Shown here piece by piece: positions 24,666 through 32,505 of a stretch of 34,822 nucleotides of DNA. The number at the start of each line of letters is the position of its first letter. The stretch's first letter is position 1. Both the position numbers and the translations under genes were made by a program. Origin of the DNA: Myxococcaceae bacterium (GTDB taxonomy: Bacteria; Myxococcota; Myxococcia; Myxococcales; Myxococcaceae); NCBI GenBank assembly GCA_025459425.1, contig JALOQF010000128.1, positions 1 to 34,822 of the forward strand, given 5' to 3'. The notes below the pieces were generated by a model, which saw only the letters and a program-made list of their open reading frames with translations, did no database searches and was not told the DNA's origin.

Positions 24666-26423
24666 GTGCTGGAGAAACGAGGCCACTGGCTGCTGTTCGC
24701 GCTGGCGCTCGCCCTCTATGCACCCTCGCTCGGCAACGGCCTCACCAACTGGGACGACCCGACGTTCACCACCGCGTCGCCCTTCGTGACGAAGGGGCTG
24801 TCGGGCGCGCTCGACGCCTTCACCCGCCCCTACGACGGCGCCTACAGCCCGCTGACGCACGCGCTGCTGACGCTGGTGGGCGCTCGGGCGCCGGAGAACC
24901 CGCTCCCCTACCACCTCGTGGCGTGGCTCCTCTTCGCGCTCTCGGTGCTGTTCCTCCCCGCGGCCCTCTCGGCCTTCGGCGTCTCGCGGCCGACGGCGCT
25001 GGTGGCGACGGCGCTGTGGCTGGTGCACCCGTTCCGCGTCGAGTCCGTGGCCTGGGTGGCGAACCTCAAGGATCCGCTCTCGCTCCTCGGTGCCGTGCTC
25101 GCGTTCGCCCTCTCCGCCCGTGGGCGGCCCGTCGCGTCGGCGGTGGTGTTCACGCTGGGGCTGCTGGCGAAGGCCTCGGTCGCGCCGCTCGCCCTCTTCT
25201 TCCTCGCGCTCGAGTGGCGCCGGGCGCCGGGAACCCGGGCGCTCGTCTCGTCGCTCAAGTGGTTGGTGCCGGCGCTCGTCCTGGGCGTGGTGGCGGTGCA
25301 GGCGCACCGCGCGCACCTGCCCGCGCTGCGCGAAACCACCACCTGGGTGACGCCGCTCTTCACGCCGTTCTGGTACCTGGGCCGGCTCGTGTGGCCTGCC
25401 GGGCCGCGCGTCGTCTACGCGTGGAATGAACCCGGCGGACTGTGGCCATTTCTCCTCATCGTCCTCTGGGTCGCGCTCGCTGGAGCGGTGCTCTTTGGGC
25501 TGTCACGACGCGGCGCCGGGCCGCCGAGAACCTTTGCGCTGGCCGCGCTGGCCTACCTCGTCCCGTTGCTCCCCTTCTCGGGGCTGCTGCCGCAGGTGCA
25601 CGTCGTCGCCGAGCGCTACACGCTCTACCCATCGCTGGTGCTGTCGGTGGGCCTCGGCGCTGCGCTCGTCTCGCTCGGGCGGATCGGCCTCGGAGCGTCG
25701 CTGGTGCTCTGTGCCGCGCTCGCCGTCCCCACCGTGACGCGACAACAGGACTGGCGCGACGGCATCACCTTGTGGACCTCGAACGTCGCGCTCGAGCCGA
25801 CGTCGCGGGTTTCACGCCTCAACCTCGCCGGCGCGCTCGGTGGGGCCAGCCGCTTCGCGGACGCCTCCCGTGAGCTGCTCGCCCTGCGCGATCTCGACGC
25901 GAGCTGGCCGGGGCTCGACTGCTTCATCGCCCTGGCCCGCGCCGGCAAGGAGCAGCTCGCCCCATCGTTCGCAGCGGGCGAGCTGCCTGCCCTGTGCCGG
26001 CTCGCCCCATCGGAGCGCTGGGCAGCCGCCGCCCCCATCATCGCCCGCAAGGACGCCGCGGCGGTGCTGGTGCTCGACGAGCTCGCCTTCGGCAAGGACC
26101 GCGCCCTGGCCGCAGCCGCCGCTGCCGCGTTCGCCCTCGAGAAGCAGGACTTCGAGCGGGCCTTCGCCCTCGCGACGCAGGCGCGGCTGTGGGACTCGAC
26201 GCTCGAGCGCGCGCTGGTGACGCAGGTCATCGCGCTCTTCAAGCTGAAGCGGCTCGACGAGGCGCGCGCCTTGACGGCGACGCAGGTGACCGACGCTCGC
26301 GTGGCGGCGCGGCTGTTGGGCCTGCGCGCGGCGATCCTCAACGAACAGGGCCGGTACGCCGAGGCCGAGCAGCTGCTGCAGCAGAGCACCGAGGCACTTC
26401 GCCAGCTCGGTGATGGGCGCTGA
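24666..26423 (+). CDS. TMTC-like multi-pass glycosyltransferase (GT-C fold) with C-terminal TPR-like helices
   Basis: The 585-residue product starts at GTG 24666 as MLEKRGHWLLFALALALYAP, leading into NWDDP with the Asp30-Asp31 pair expected in GT-C active sites. About nine further membrane segments follow, including LWLVHPFRVESVAWVANLKD (about residues 118-137); 'H-P-x-x-V-E-S-V-A-W-V-x-x-x-K-D' is the hallmark of TMTC-type (DUF1736) O-mannosyltransferase-like proteins, which use polyprenyl-phosphate sugars. The C-terminal ~230 residues have helical-repeat/TPR character (ASRFADASRELLALRDLD, QGRYAEAEQLLQQSTEALRQ). Periplasmic protein or lipid glycosylation is possible, but no acceptor is known. 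The frame is open for more than 3 kb upstream, antisense to other genes; no SD is visible, and the inverted repeat suggests a promoter just upstream. Confidence 0.8.
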   Translation: MLEKRGHWLLFALALALYAPSLGNGLTNWDDPTFTTASPFVTKGLSGALDAFTRPYDGAYSPLTHALLTLVGARAPENPLPYHLVAWLLFALSVLFLPAALSAFGVSRPTALVATALWLVHPFRVESVAWVANLKDPLSLLGAVLAFALSARGRPVASAVVFTLGLLAKASVAPLALFFLALEWRRAPGTRALVSSLKWLVPALVLGVVAVQAHRAHLPALRETTTWVTPLFTPFWYLGRLVWPAGPRVVYAWNEPGGLWPFLLIVLWVALAGAVLFGLSRRGAGPPRTFALAALAYLVPLLPFSGLLPQVHVVAERYTLYPSLVLSVGLGAALVSLGRIGLGASLVLCAALAVPTVTRQQDWRDGITLWTSNVALEPTSRVSRLNLAGALGGASRFADASRELLALRDLDASWPGLDCFIALARAGKEQLAPSFAAGELPALCRLAPSERWAAAAPIIARKDAAAVLVLDELAFGKDRALAAAAAAAFALEKQDFERAFALATQARLWDSTLERALVTQVIALFKLKRLDEARALTATQVTDARVAARLLGLRAAILNEQGRYAEAEQLLQQSTEALRQLGDGR

Positions 26424-26453
26424 CGTCGGGAGGCGCAGGCCGGAAAAAGCGCG

Positions 26454-26477
26454 CGTTCGAAACAGCTGTGCGAACGC
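26454..26477. other. 7-bp inverted repeat downstream of the glycosyltransferase
   Basis: GCGTTCG (26454-26460) and CGAACGC (26471-26477) pair around a 10-nt loop, 31 bp after the stop codon. A second hairpin (26537-26556) follows before the convergent ybeY stop. Together they may form the shared terminator region; there are no T-runs. Confidence 0.35.
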
Positions 26478-26536
26478 CGCAACAATTCGGCGCGGCTGCT
26501 CCAGCAGTGCACCCAGGCGCTGACCAGGCACTGACC

Positions 26537-26556
26537 TGCGGGCGCTTCAGCCCGTG
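26537..26556. terminator. candidate terminator hairpin between convergent glycosyltransferase and ybeY
   Basis: CGGGC (26539-26543) and GCCCG (26550-26554) pair around GCTTCA, with two further G-U pairs at the base on the plus strand. It lies in the 144-bp convergent gap, 11 bp before the ybeY stop at 26568. No T-run is present. Confidence 0.35.
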
Positions 26557-26567
26557 CCCCGTCGCGG

Positions 26568-27044
26568 TCAGATCTCGTCGGAGCGGCTCAACATCGACGG
26601 CCGGCCGAGCAGCTGGCGCTCGAGCGCTTCCATCTTCCGCGCGGCGGCCTTCTGGTGGTGATCGTGCCCGAGCAGGTGCAGCAGCCCGTGCGCGAGGTAC
26701 AGGTCGAGCTCGTCGTCGAGGCTCGTGTCGAAGGTCTTCGCGGCGCGGCGGGCCGTCTCCATCGAGATGACGACGTCACCCAGCACCCGGCGCCCCGGCC
26801 CCGGCATGTCGCCTCCGGGAAACGACAGCACGTCGGTGGGCACGTTCTTGCGGCGCCAAAGGGCGTTGAGCTGGCGAATCTCGGCGTCGTCGACCAGCGA
26901 CAGACTCAGCTCGACGTTCGAGAGCTTCAGCACCTTGAAGAAGCGCCCCGCCAGCTTCACCAGCCGGTCGCCCTGCGCGTCGGCGCCGCGCCCACCCCGC
27001 GATGAGTCCAGCCACACCTTGTTCGTGCCGCGTCGAGCCGCCAT
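26568..27044 (-). CDS. ybeY: endoribonuclease YbeY (rRNA maturation factor)
   Basis: YbeY is a zinc metalloribonuclease for 16S rRNA 3' maturation and ribosome quality control. The 158-residue product shows the core strands LSNVELSLSLVDDAEIRQLN, then WRRKNVPTDVLSFPGG (the family's 'T-D-V-L-S-F' motif) and the zinc motif HGLLHLLGHDHH, with likely ligands His119, His123 and His129. LGDVVISMETARRAA is also typical. The N-terminus (MAARRGTNKVWLDSSRGGRG) is about 25 residues longer than in many homologues; a start closer to the core is possible but no better SD is seen. It is the last gene of the minus-strand series that includes pgpH, as in many bacteria where pgpH and ybeY are neighbours; here a lipoprotein gene lies between and phoH is not seen. 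Confidence 0.93.
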   Translation of the reverse strand: MAARRGTNKVWLDSSRGGRGADAQGDRLVKLAGRFFKVLKLSNVELSLSLVDDAEIRQLNALWRRKNVPTDVLSFPGGDMPGPGRRVLGDVVISMETARRAAKTFDTSLDDELDLYLAHGLLHLLGHDHHQKAAARKMEALERQLLGRPSMLSRSDEI

Positions 27045-27074
27045 GTCAGGTCGCCTGCATAGTCCGCGCGGGGC

Positions 27075-27632
27075 CTACCGCGTCACCGAGATCGTCACCC
27101 GCGTGTTGTTCGGCGCCTGGCTCGTCGGCGTCGGGCGGAGCGTGGCCTCGAGGCTGAACACGAAGCGCAGCTGGGCGCCGCTCGAGGTGGCCACCCGGCC
27201 CGTCGTCTCACCGGGGCGAAAGGAGAAGCTGGCCGGGTCGATCTGCTCGGCCTTCGACGCGAGGAAGGTGCTGCCACGCGCCGCGTCGTTGATCGACAGG
27301 TCGCCCGAGAGCACGTCGTCGGCCCAGCCATAGGTCTTGCCCGCCTCGGGCTCGAGGATGACGCGGAACGAGAAGTTCACCTCGGGCTTCGGCGCGGCCG
27401 CCGTCGTGCGCACCGTGATGGTGGTCGAGTTGGGCCCGCCGCGCGCGAAGACGGCCGTCGCCTCGCACGGCAGCGTGTCACCGATCGCCCCCACCATCGC
27501 GAGCTGGCAGAACAGCTCGGGCCCGAGGGTGCCGGCGTCCATCGCGGGCCGCCCGGCGTCGGCCGTGGGCGTCGACGTCGACGGTCCGCACGAAGTGAGC
27601 ACGAGCGCGGTGAGGGCGAGCGCCCGGCTCAC
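27075..27632 (-). CDS. small lipoprotein of unknown function
   Basis: From GTG 27632 the 185-residue product opens MSRALALTALVLTSCGPSTS with lipobox LTSC, then a Thr/Ala/Asp-Ala-Gly linker (about 20-38) and a probable beta-sandwich: LPCEATAVFARGGPNSTTIT, PEVNFSFRVILEPEAGKTYG, STFLASKAEQIDPASFSFRP and AQLRFVFSLEATLRPTPTSQ. No family was recognised. GTG 27716 lies in frame and overlaps the pgpH stop (GTGA), but using it would bury the signal peptide behind 28 residues, so 27632 is preferred. The gene sits between pgpH and ybeY in a common direction (30 bp before the ybeY start). Confidence 0.65.
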   Translation of the reverse strand: MSRALALTALVLTSCGPSTSTPTADAGRPAMDAGTLGPELFCQLAMVGAIGDTLPCEATAVFARGGPNSTTITVRTTAAAPKPEVNFSFRVILEPEAGKTYGWADDVLSGDLSINDAARGSTFLASKAEQIDPASFSFRPGETTGRVATSSGAQLRFVFSLEATLRPTPTSQAPNNTRVTISVTR

Positions 27633-27712
27633 AGGCCCGCATCCAACGGCAACCCGAGCAGCCCACGAATCACGGGCCAAACACTCCTGCGAGAAGCGGC
27701 CCAGCGACCCGC

Positions 27713-30121
27713 TCACGCGCCGGCCTTTTTCGACGCATCTGCCTCAGTTTGCACCACCACCAGCCCGGGGCCCTGGGGCCGCACTGCTCCCGGCGGGTAC
27801 TCGGGCCGCGCGTGGTAGATGCCGTCGAGCGTGCGCACCATCGAGTCGGCGATGAGCGCGAGATCCTTGAGGGTGAGGTCGCACTCGTCGAGCTGCCCTT
27901 CGCTCGAGACGAGGTTGATCATCTTCTGCACCTGCGCCCGCAGCTTGTCGGTGGTGGGCTCGGCGAGGCTGCGGCACGAGGCCTCGACGGCGTCGGCGAT
28001 CATGCAGAGCGCGGCCTCACGGAACTGCGGCTTCGGGCCCGGGTACCGGTAGATCGACTCGTCGATGGGCGACGGGTGTTCCTTCCCCTCCTGCTCCTTC
28101 TGCGCCTTGTGGAAGAAGTAGCCGACGAGCCGCGTGCCGTGGTGCTGCGGAATCGCGTCGGCGACGCGCCGGGGCAGCTTGTACTGCCGCGCCATCTCGA
28201 GGCCCTCGGTGACGTGGCGCTTGATGATGACGGCGCTCATCTGCGGCGCGAGCCCATCGTGAGCGTTGGCGCCCTTCTGGTTCTCGCCGAAGAACGCCGG
28301 GTTCCGACCCTTTCCGATGTCGTGGTAGTACGCGCAGCTCCGCGCGAGCAGCGGGTTGGCTCCGATGGACTCGGCGGCCGCCTCGACGAGCGAGCCCATG
28401 ATGATGCTGTGGTGGTAGGTGCCCGGCGCCTGGAGCACGAGCTCCTTCAGCGCCGGGTGGTTGAGGTTCGCCAGCTCGAGGAGCTTCAGGTCCGACGCGT
28501 AGCCGAAGGCGACCTCGGCGACCGGCGTGAGCGTGAGCACCAGCATCGGCGTGGCCACCGCCGCCGAGACGAAGGCGAGCCCCGCCGTCCACACCGTCTC
28601 GAGCCCGACGCCGCGGCCCGACGCGAGGTTCATGAAGAGCACCATGCCGACGCCCAACAGACCGGTGATGGCGCCAGCGCGGAAGAGGCCCGCACGATCT
28701 CGCACGTGCGCCAGGCGATCCGACGCCACGAGCGAGGTGACGAGCGTGAACAGCGACACCGCCAACGAGTTGCCCAGCATGATGCCGGCGAGCGCCGCGA
28801 AGCAGATGGCGAAGTACAGCGCCGCCTCTTCCGACAGCACGAAGCGCACCAGCATCGCGCCGGCGGCGAGCGGAAAGGCGAGGTGCAACGCCTCGATGGG
28901 GATCGACGGGTACCGGTCGTGCAGCGCGTCGCCGACGAGGAGCCACAGGTGCGCGAGCCCCAGCATGGCGATGGCGGTGAGCCCCATGAAGAGCGCATCA
29001 CGGCGCGACGGGCGGAAGCGCCGCAGGGCCGTGTGAAAGAACAGCCACGCGCCGGCCAGCACGAGCGCCACCATGCCTGCGCCGCCGAGCTGGAGCTGCA
29101 CGAGGTCGAAGTCGCTCATCTGCTCGCGCAGGCCCTTGAGCAACAACAGGTGCGTGTCGTTGACGAGCTCGCCGTCGGCGATGACGCGCTGGCCCTTCTT
29201 CACCTGCACCAGCACCGGCTTCACGGCCTGCGCCACGGCCTCGCGGCGGGCCTCGGTCTCGGCGGCGTTGATAGACAGGTTGGAGCGCAGCTGCTTCTTC
29301 ACCAGCCGCAGCACCGCGCGGCGCACGAGCGGCGGCGACTCGGGCAGCAGGTTGCCGGGCACCGAGGCGAACCGGTCGATCTCCTGCGAGGCCTCGCGCA
29401 GGTCGACCACCACGGGCGGTGCCGTCACCGACTCGGACTCGGAGCGGCCGCCCAGCATGCGCACGGTGATGCCGTTGGCGTCGACGCGAGAGAGTTCGTC
29501 GCGCGAGGTGACGACCTTGCCTCGCCAGGCCAGCTCGAGGAGCGCCAGGGCCGCCTGCTCGAGCTCGGGCCCGAAGCGCGCCTGCACCAGGGCCTCGACG
29601 TCTTCCTCGTCGCCGAGCGGCGCGTGCTCCTCGAAGCGGCGCCGGTTCTCGCGCAGCAGGGCCGAGAGCTGCTCCTCGCGCTCCTTCGCGGCGTCCTTCG
29701 CGGGGGCCGGCGGGCGCTTGCCGGTGGGCGCTGGCGCCGCCTGCGGTGCCGGCTCGGCGGGCTGCTGGGCGCGGAACTCGGCCACCACTTCCTGCATCGC
29801 CTCGAAGCCGTCTCGCAGCCCCCGCTTGGCCTTCGTCTCGACGGTGGGATCGTAGTCGAAGACCGGCCGCACCCGGTCTCGGGCCTCGAGCTTGCGCTGG
29901 AGCGTGCGGGCCTCGTCGACCACCTCGAAGTCACGCGAGGCCTTGAAGCCGGCGGGCGAGGCCGCGCGGAACGGCCGGCCCAGGTCCTCGGTGCCCAGCT
30001 CGGGCACCTGCTGCGTCGACAGCCCCGACGAGAGGAAGAAGCCCGAGGTGAGCGAGACGATCGCGAGCACGCCGCCGAGCGCGACGGAGCGGGACACCCC
30101 GGTGATGGGCGGTGCGCTCAT
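27713..30121 (-). CDS. pgpH: 7TM-HD family c-di-AMP phosphodiesterase (PgpH-like)
   Basis: PgpH-type proteins degrade cyclic di-AMP at the cytoplasmic membrane. The 802-residue product has an N-terminal TM (about 12-32), a large extracytoplasmic 7TMR-HDED domain (about 35-330) containing a Glu/Arg/Ala-rich stretch and a Pro/Ala insert (QPAEPAPQAAPAPTGKRPPA), seven TM segments (about 339-530) and a cytoplasmic HD domain (about 550-720). HD-site residues are visible in order: YHHSIIMGSL, SCAYYHDIGKGRNP (His600-Asp601), IIKRHVTEGLEMA, IPQHHGTRLVGYFF and IADAVEASCRSLAEPTTDKL. All metal-site motifs seem intact. ATG 30121 has GGAG 10 bp upstream, inside the preceding small gene. Whether the organism makes c-di-AMP cannot be seen here. 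Confidence 0.93.
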   Translation of the reverse strand: MSAPPITGVSRSVALGGVLAIVSLTSGFFLSSGLSTQQVPELGTEDLGRPFRAASPAGFKASRDFEVVDEARTLQRKLEARDRVRPVFDYDPTVETKAKRGLRDGFEAMQEVVAEFRAQQPAEPAPQAAPAPTGKRPPAPAKDAAKEREEQLSALLRENRRRFEEHAPLGDEEDVEALVQARFGPELEQAALALLELAWRGKVVTSRDELSRVDANGITVRMLGGRSESESVTAPPVVVDLREASQEIDRFASVPGNLLPESPPLVRRAVLRLVKKQLRSNLSINAAETEARREAVAQAVKPVLVQVKKGQRVIADGELVNDTHLLLLKGLREQMSDFDLVQLQLGGAGMVALVLAGAWLFFHTALRRFRPSRRDALFMGLTAIAMLGLAHLWLLVGDALHDRYPSIPIEALHLAFPLAAGAMLVRFVLSEEAALYFAICFAALAGIMLGNSLAVSLFTLVTSLVASDRLAHVRDRAGLFRAGAITGLLGVGMVLFMNLASGRGVGLETVWTAGLAFVSAAVATPMLVLTLTPVAEVAFGYASDLKLLELANLNHPALKELVLQAPGTYHHSIIMGSLVEAAAESIGANPLLARSCAYYHDIGKGRNPAFFGENQKGANAHDGLAPQMSAVIIKRHVTEGLEMARQYKLPRRVADAIPQHHGTRLVGYFFHKAQKEQEGKEHPSPIDESIYRYPGPKPQFREAALCMIADAVEASCRSLAEPTTDKLRAQVQKMINLVSSEGQLDECDLTLKDLALIADSMVRTLDGIYHARPEYPPGAVRPQGPGLVVVQTEADASKKAGA

Positions 30122-30127
30122 GGGGTG

Positions 30128-30373
30128 TCAGCTCCGGGCGACGGGGGCCGAGTTCGCGAAGAGGAAGAGCTTTCGCCCCGACTGGGCCACGCCGAAGTGC
30201 TGCTTCATCGGCCGCTTCTCGTTGGCGACGAAGGCCTTGAGCCCCGGGTACAGCGCCATCAACGTCTGCAGCACGTCGGCCACGTCACTCGTCGGCGGCA
30301 CGCCGAGCTCGATGCGCGCCCGGCCTTCGCAGGCAGACTGGAGCGGCCGGGGAATGATGACGGTGACGTTCAT
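30128..30373 (-). CDS. MoaD/ThiS-like beta-grasp protein without C-terminal Gly-Gly
   Basis: The 81-residue product opens MNVTVIIPRPLQSACEGRAR and continues IELGVPPTSDVADVLQTLMA and LYPGLKAFV, the first half of the MoaD/ThiS ubiquitin-like fold ('V-x-I-P-x-P-L', 'V-x-x-V-L-x-x-L-x-x-x-Y-P-G-L'). The second half, MKQHFGVAQSGRKLFLFANS, departs from the family and ends APVARS rather than Gly-Gly, so it should not be able to carry thiocarboxylate sulfur. Other frames do not restore a Gly-Gly end. It ends 6 bp before the pgpH start and lies 54 bp after the SPFH-B stop, so all three may be one operon. Its function is unknown. Confidence 0.65.
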   Translation of the reverse strand: MNVTVIIPRPLQSACEGRARIELGVPPTSDVADVLQTLMALYPGLKAFVANEKRPMKQHFGVAQSGRKLFLFANSAPVARS

Positions 30374-30427
30374 GACGGCGACGGGGCGTACTCTGCCAGA
30401 GAGCGCGGCCCCGCGCGTTCACCAAAG

Positions 30428-31378
30428 TCACTCGTCCTGGCGCTTCCGGCGCACGACGGCTGGAACGCCCTGAACCGTCTTGACGTCGTCGACGTCGGCG
30501 GCCAGCAACGGCGCGAGAAGATCGGACCTGGTGTTCTCGGGCAGCAGCGTCACCTGCGCGCCCGACTCGACCAGCTTCTGCGTCTCGAGCAGGTCGAACA
30601 TCGACTCCATCACCTCGGGGTCGGCCGAGATGCGGGTGAGCGCCTGGCCGACGATGAGGGGCCGCTGGGCGGCGGCGCGGGCGAACTCGGTGGCCGCCTG
30701 CCGATCGGCCGTCGACTTGATGATGTTCACCTGGTTCGCGCCGTCCTGCTTGATGGCGCTGGTGACCTGCCGCAGGCGGTTGACGACCTTCTCTTCGATC
30801 TGCCGAATCATCGCGAGATCGCGGAAGTGCACCTTGCGAATGTAGATGCTCCCGAGCTGGTAGCCCCACTCCTCGGCGCGCGGCTGCACTTCCTTGCGCA
30901 CCGCCTGGCTCATCACGTGGCGCGTCTCGAGCATCGAGTCGAGCTTCATGTTCGAGAGCGTGCGCACGGCGGCGTTCGACACGTTCGCCTCGAGCGAGCC
31001 GCGCGGGTCGGCGTTCTTGAAGAGGAACGCGACCGGGTCCTTCACGGCCATCTCGTACCAGATGCCGATGCCCATCGGCGCGCCCTCTTCCGAGTTCACC
31101 GGCTGGCTGCGCAGGTATTGCTGATCGACGCGCATGTCGACCGTGTAGACCTTGCCGAAGATGGGAATGAGCGCGGCCTTGACGCCGAGCTTGAGCCACA
31201 GCAGGTGCAGGCCCGGCTCGTCGATGGTGCCGATGACCTCGCCGAAGAGGGTGAAGACCTTGGCCTTGCGCTCCTCGATGGTGGTGTACACGCCGAACGC
31301 CTGCGCGATGGCGAAGGCGATGGGCACACCGATGAGACAGCCGAAGAAGGCGATCATCGCCGAGATGATGAAGCTCAC
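30428..31378 (-). CDS. SPFH/band-7 domain protein B
   Basis: The GTG start (31376-31378) overlaps the stop of SPFH protein A as GTGA, with a GGGGGTGG SD, so the two are translationally coupled. The 316-residue product has an N-terminal TM (about 1-25, SFIISAMIAFFGCLIGVPIA) and a prohibitin/stomatin SPFH domain (about 30-240): VYTTIEERKAKVFTLFGEVI, EPGLHLLWLKLGVKAALIPI, GIWYEMAVKDPVAFLF, SLEANVSNAAVRTLSNMKLD and GYQLGSIYIRKVHFRDLAMI. The helix that follows (VNRLRQVTSAIKQDGANQVN) precedes the coiled part. Such proteins form membrane-bound oligomers/cages in microdomains, like HflK/HflC, stomatin or flotillin. No protease (FtsH) or NfeD gene is next to it here. Confidence 0.88.
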   Translation of the reverse strand: MSFIISAMIAFFGCLIGVPIAFAIAQAFGVYTTIEERKAKVFTLFGEVIGTIDEPGLHLLWLKLGVKAALIPIFGKVYTVDMRVDQQYLRSQPVNSEEGAPMGIGIWYEMAVKDPVAFLFKNADPRGSLEANVSNAAVRTLSNMKLDSMLETRHVMSQAVRKEVQPRAEEWGYQLGSIYIRKVHFRDLAMIRQIEEKVVNRLRQVTSAIKQDGANQVNIIKSTADRQAATEFARAAAQRPLIVGQALTRISADPEVMESMFDLLETQKLVESGAQVTLLPENTRSDLLAPLLAADVDDVKTVQGVPAVVRRKRQDE

Positions 31379-32400
31379 TTGCCCACCCCCAGGAACGCGG
31401 CCTTCGCCTTCGCGAAGAGCTGCAGCTTGACGTTGCGCACGTACGCCTTGAGCAGCGCGGGGCCCGAGCCGTTGCGCTTGAGCTCCGAGAGCTGGTTCGC
31501 GAGCTGGAGCAGCGGCTCCACCTCGGCCTGGGCGTTGAGCGTCTCGATCTCGACCGCGCGGCGCGACTGCACGATCTTCTGGTCGGCCGCGGCGCGCGCC
31601 AGCGACACCTCGGAGCCCACCATGTTGTGCGCGGTGTTGATGGCGGCCAGCGCGCTCTCGACGTCGGCCGGCGGGTCGATGCCGGTGATGAGCGACGCGT
31701 CGAGCACGATGCCATAGCGCGCCGCCGACGAGAGGCACTCGCGGTCCATCTGCTCGTTGAGGTCGCGCAGGTTCTTTCGCAGGTCGTTGATCGAGATGCC
31801 CTCGGCGCCCTTCAGGTCGATGTTGACGGCGCCGCCCTCACCCGACGGGAGCGCCTTCTGGAGCTCGGCCGGCGCCTCGAACGACGCGATCTTCTGCCGG
31901 AGGATCGAGATGAAGTACCCGAGCACGTGGGTGAGCGGGCGCTTCACGCCGAAGAGGTAGGCGTAGAGGTTCTGCTCGGCGACGCGCCAGCGGAGCTGTC
32001 CGACGAGCCCGATGTTGAGCTGATCCTTGGTGACGGCGTCGAGCATCGCGCCGCCGCGGTTGGCGTTGGGGTCTTCGGGATCGAACGCGAGGTTGGCCGT
32101 CTCGGTCGCGACGGACACCTTGTAGACCTTCTCCCAGGGCCACTTGAAATAGGGGCCACCGGGCGGAATCACGCGCACCTGCGGGTAGCGGTAGCGCTCG
32201 CGCTCGTCGGGCCGCAGGTGCTCGGCCATCGGGTTGTCGAGGGTGGTGGTCTGCAGCCGCTGCGCGCGCCCGAACGACGTCTTCACCGCGCGCTCGTTCT
32301 GGTTCACCGTGAAGAACCCGAAGATGACGTACCGGAGCGTGAACCAGCCGAGCGCTCCGAAGAGGAGCCCCGGCAGGGAAATGATCGAGCCTTCATCCAT
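31375..32400 (-). CDS. SPFH/band-7 domain protein A
   Basis: The 341-residue product begins MDEGSIISLPGLLFGALGWF with a TM at about 8-30, then an SPFH domain: FFTVNQNERAVKTSFGRAQR, VRVIPPGGPYFKWPWEKVYK, AVTKDQLNIGLVGQLRWRVA, YLFGVKRPLTHVLGYFISIL, ISINDLRKNLRDLNEQMDRE and YGIVLDASLITGIDPPADVE. The coiled-coil part AHNMVGSEVSLARAAADQKI follows. This is the order of HflK/HflC-type band-7 proteins: membrane anchor, 'N-E-R-A-V', 'PGGPYFKWPW', then helix. ATG 32400 has GGGAG 9 bp upstream. The pair A/B may form hetero-oligomers as HflK/HflC do; A is slightly longer and starts the unit, 105 bp after the PEGA gene across a hairpin. Confidence 0.9.
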   Translation of the reverse strand: MDEGSIISLPGLLFGALGWFTLRYVIFGFFTVNQNERAVKTSFGRAQRLQTTTLDNPMAEHLRPDERERYRYPQVRVIPPGGPYFKWPWEKVYKVSVATETANLAFDPEDPNANRGGAMLDAVTKDQLNIGLVGQLRWRVAEQNLYAYLFGVKRPLTHVLGYFISILRQKIASFEAPAELQKALPSGEGGAVNIDLKGAEGISINDLRKNLRDLNEQMDRECLSSAARYGIVLDASLITGIDPPADVESALAAINTAHNMVGSEVSLARAAADQKIVQSRRAVEIETLNAQAEVEPLLQLANQLSELKRNGSGPALLKAYVRNVKLQLFAKAKAAFLGVGK

Positions 32401-32466
32401 GAGGAGCGTCTCCCATCATCGGCCCGAGTCGTCTGGGCCCCAGCGAGGGTACGAGTCGCAACGTCG

Positions 32467-32483
32467 CCGCTTGCGTCAAGCGG
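32467..32483. terminator. perfect 7-bp hairpin after the PEGA gene
   Basis: CCGCTTG (32467-32473), CGT, CAAGCGG (32477-32483) is a perfect inverted repeat in the gap after the PEGA-protein stop (32506) and before SPFH A (start 32400). No T-run follows on the minus strand, so termination would be weak; it might also be an operator. It shares the core GTCAAGCG with the inverted repeat at 24596. Confidence 0.45.
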
Positions 32484-32505
32484 GACTCACCGAACGGCGG
32501 ACCTT

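Noticed and set aside
27749..31717. 1,322-codon plus-strand open frame
   Set aside because: Antisense to pgpH, the MoaD-like gene and both SPFH genes, with Arg/His/Glu/Leu composition typical of the complement of GC-rich codons.
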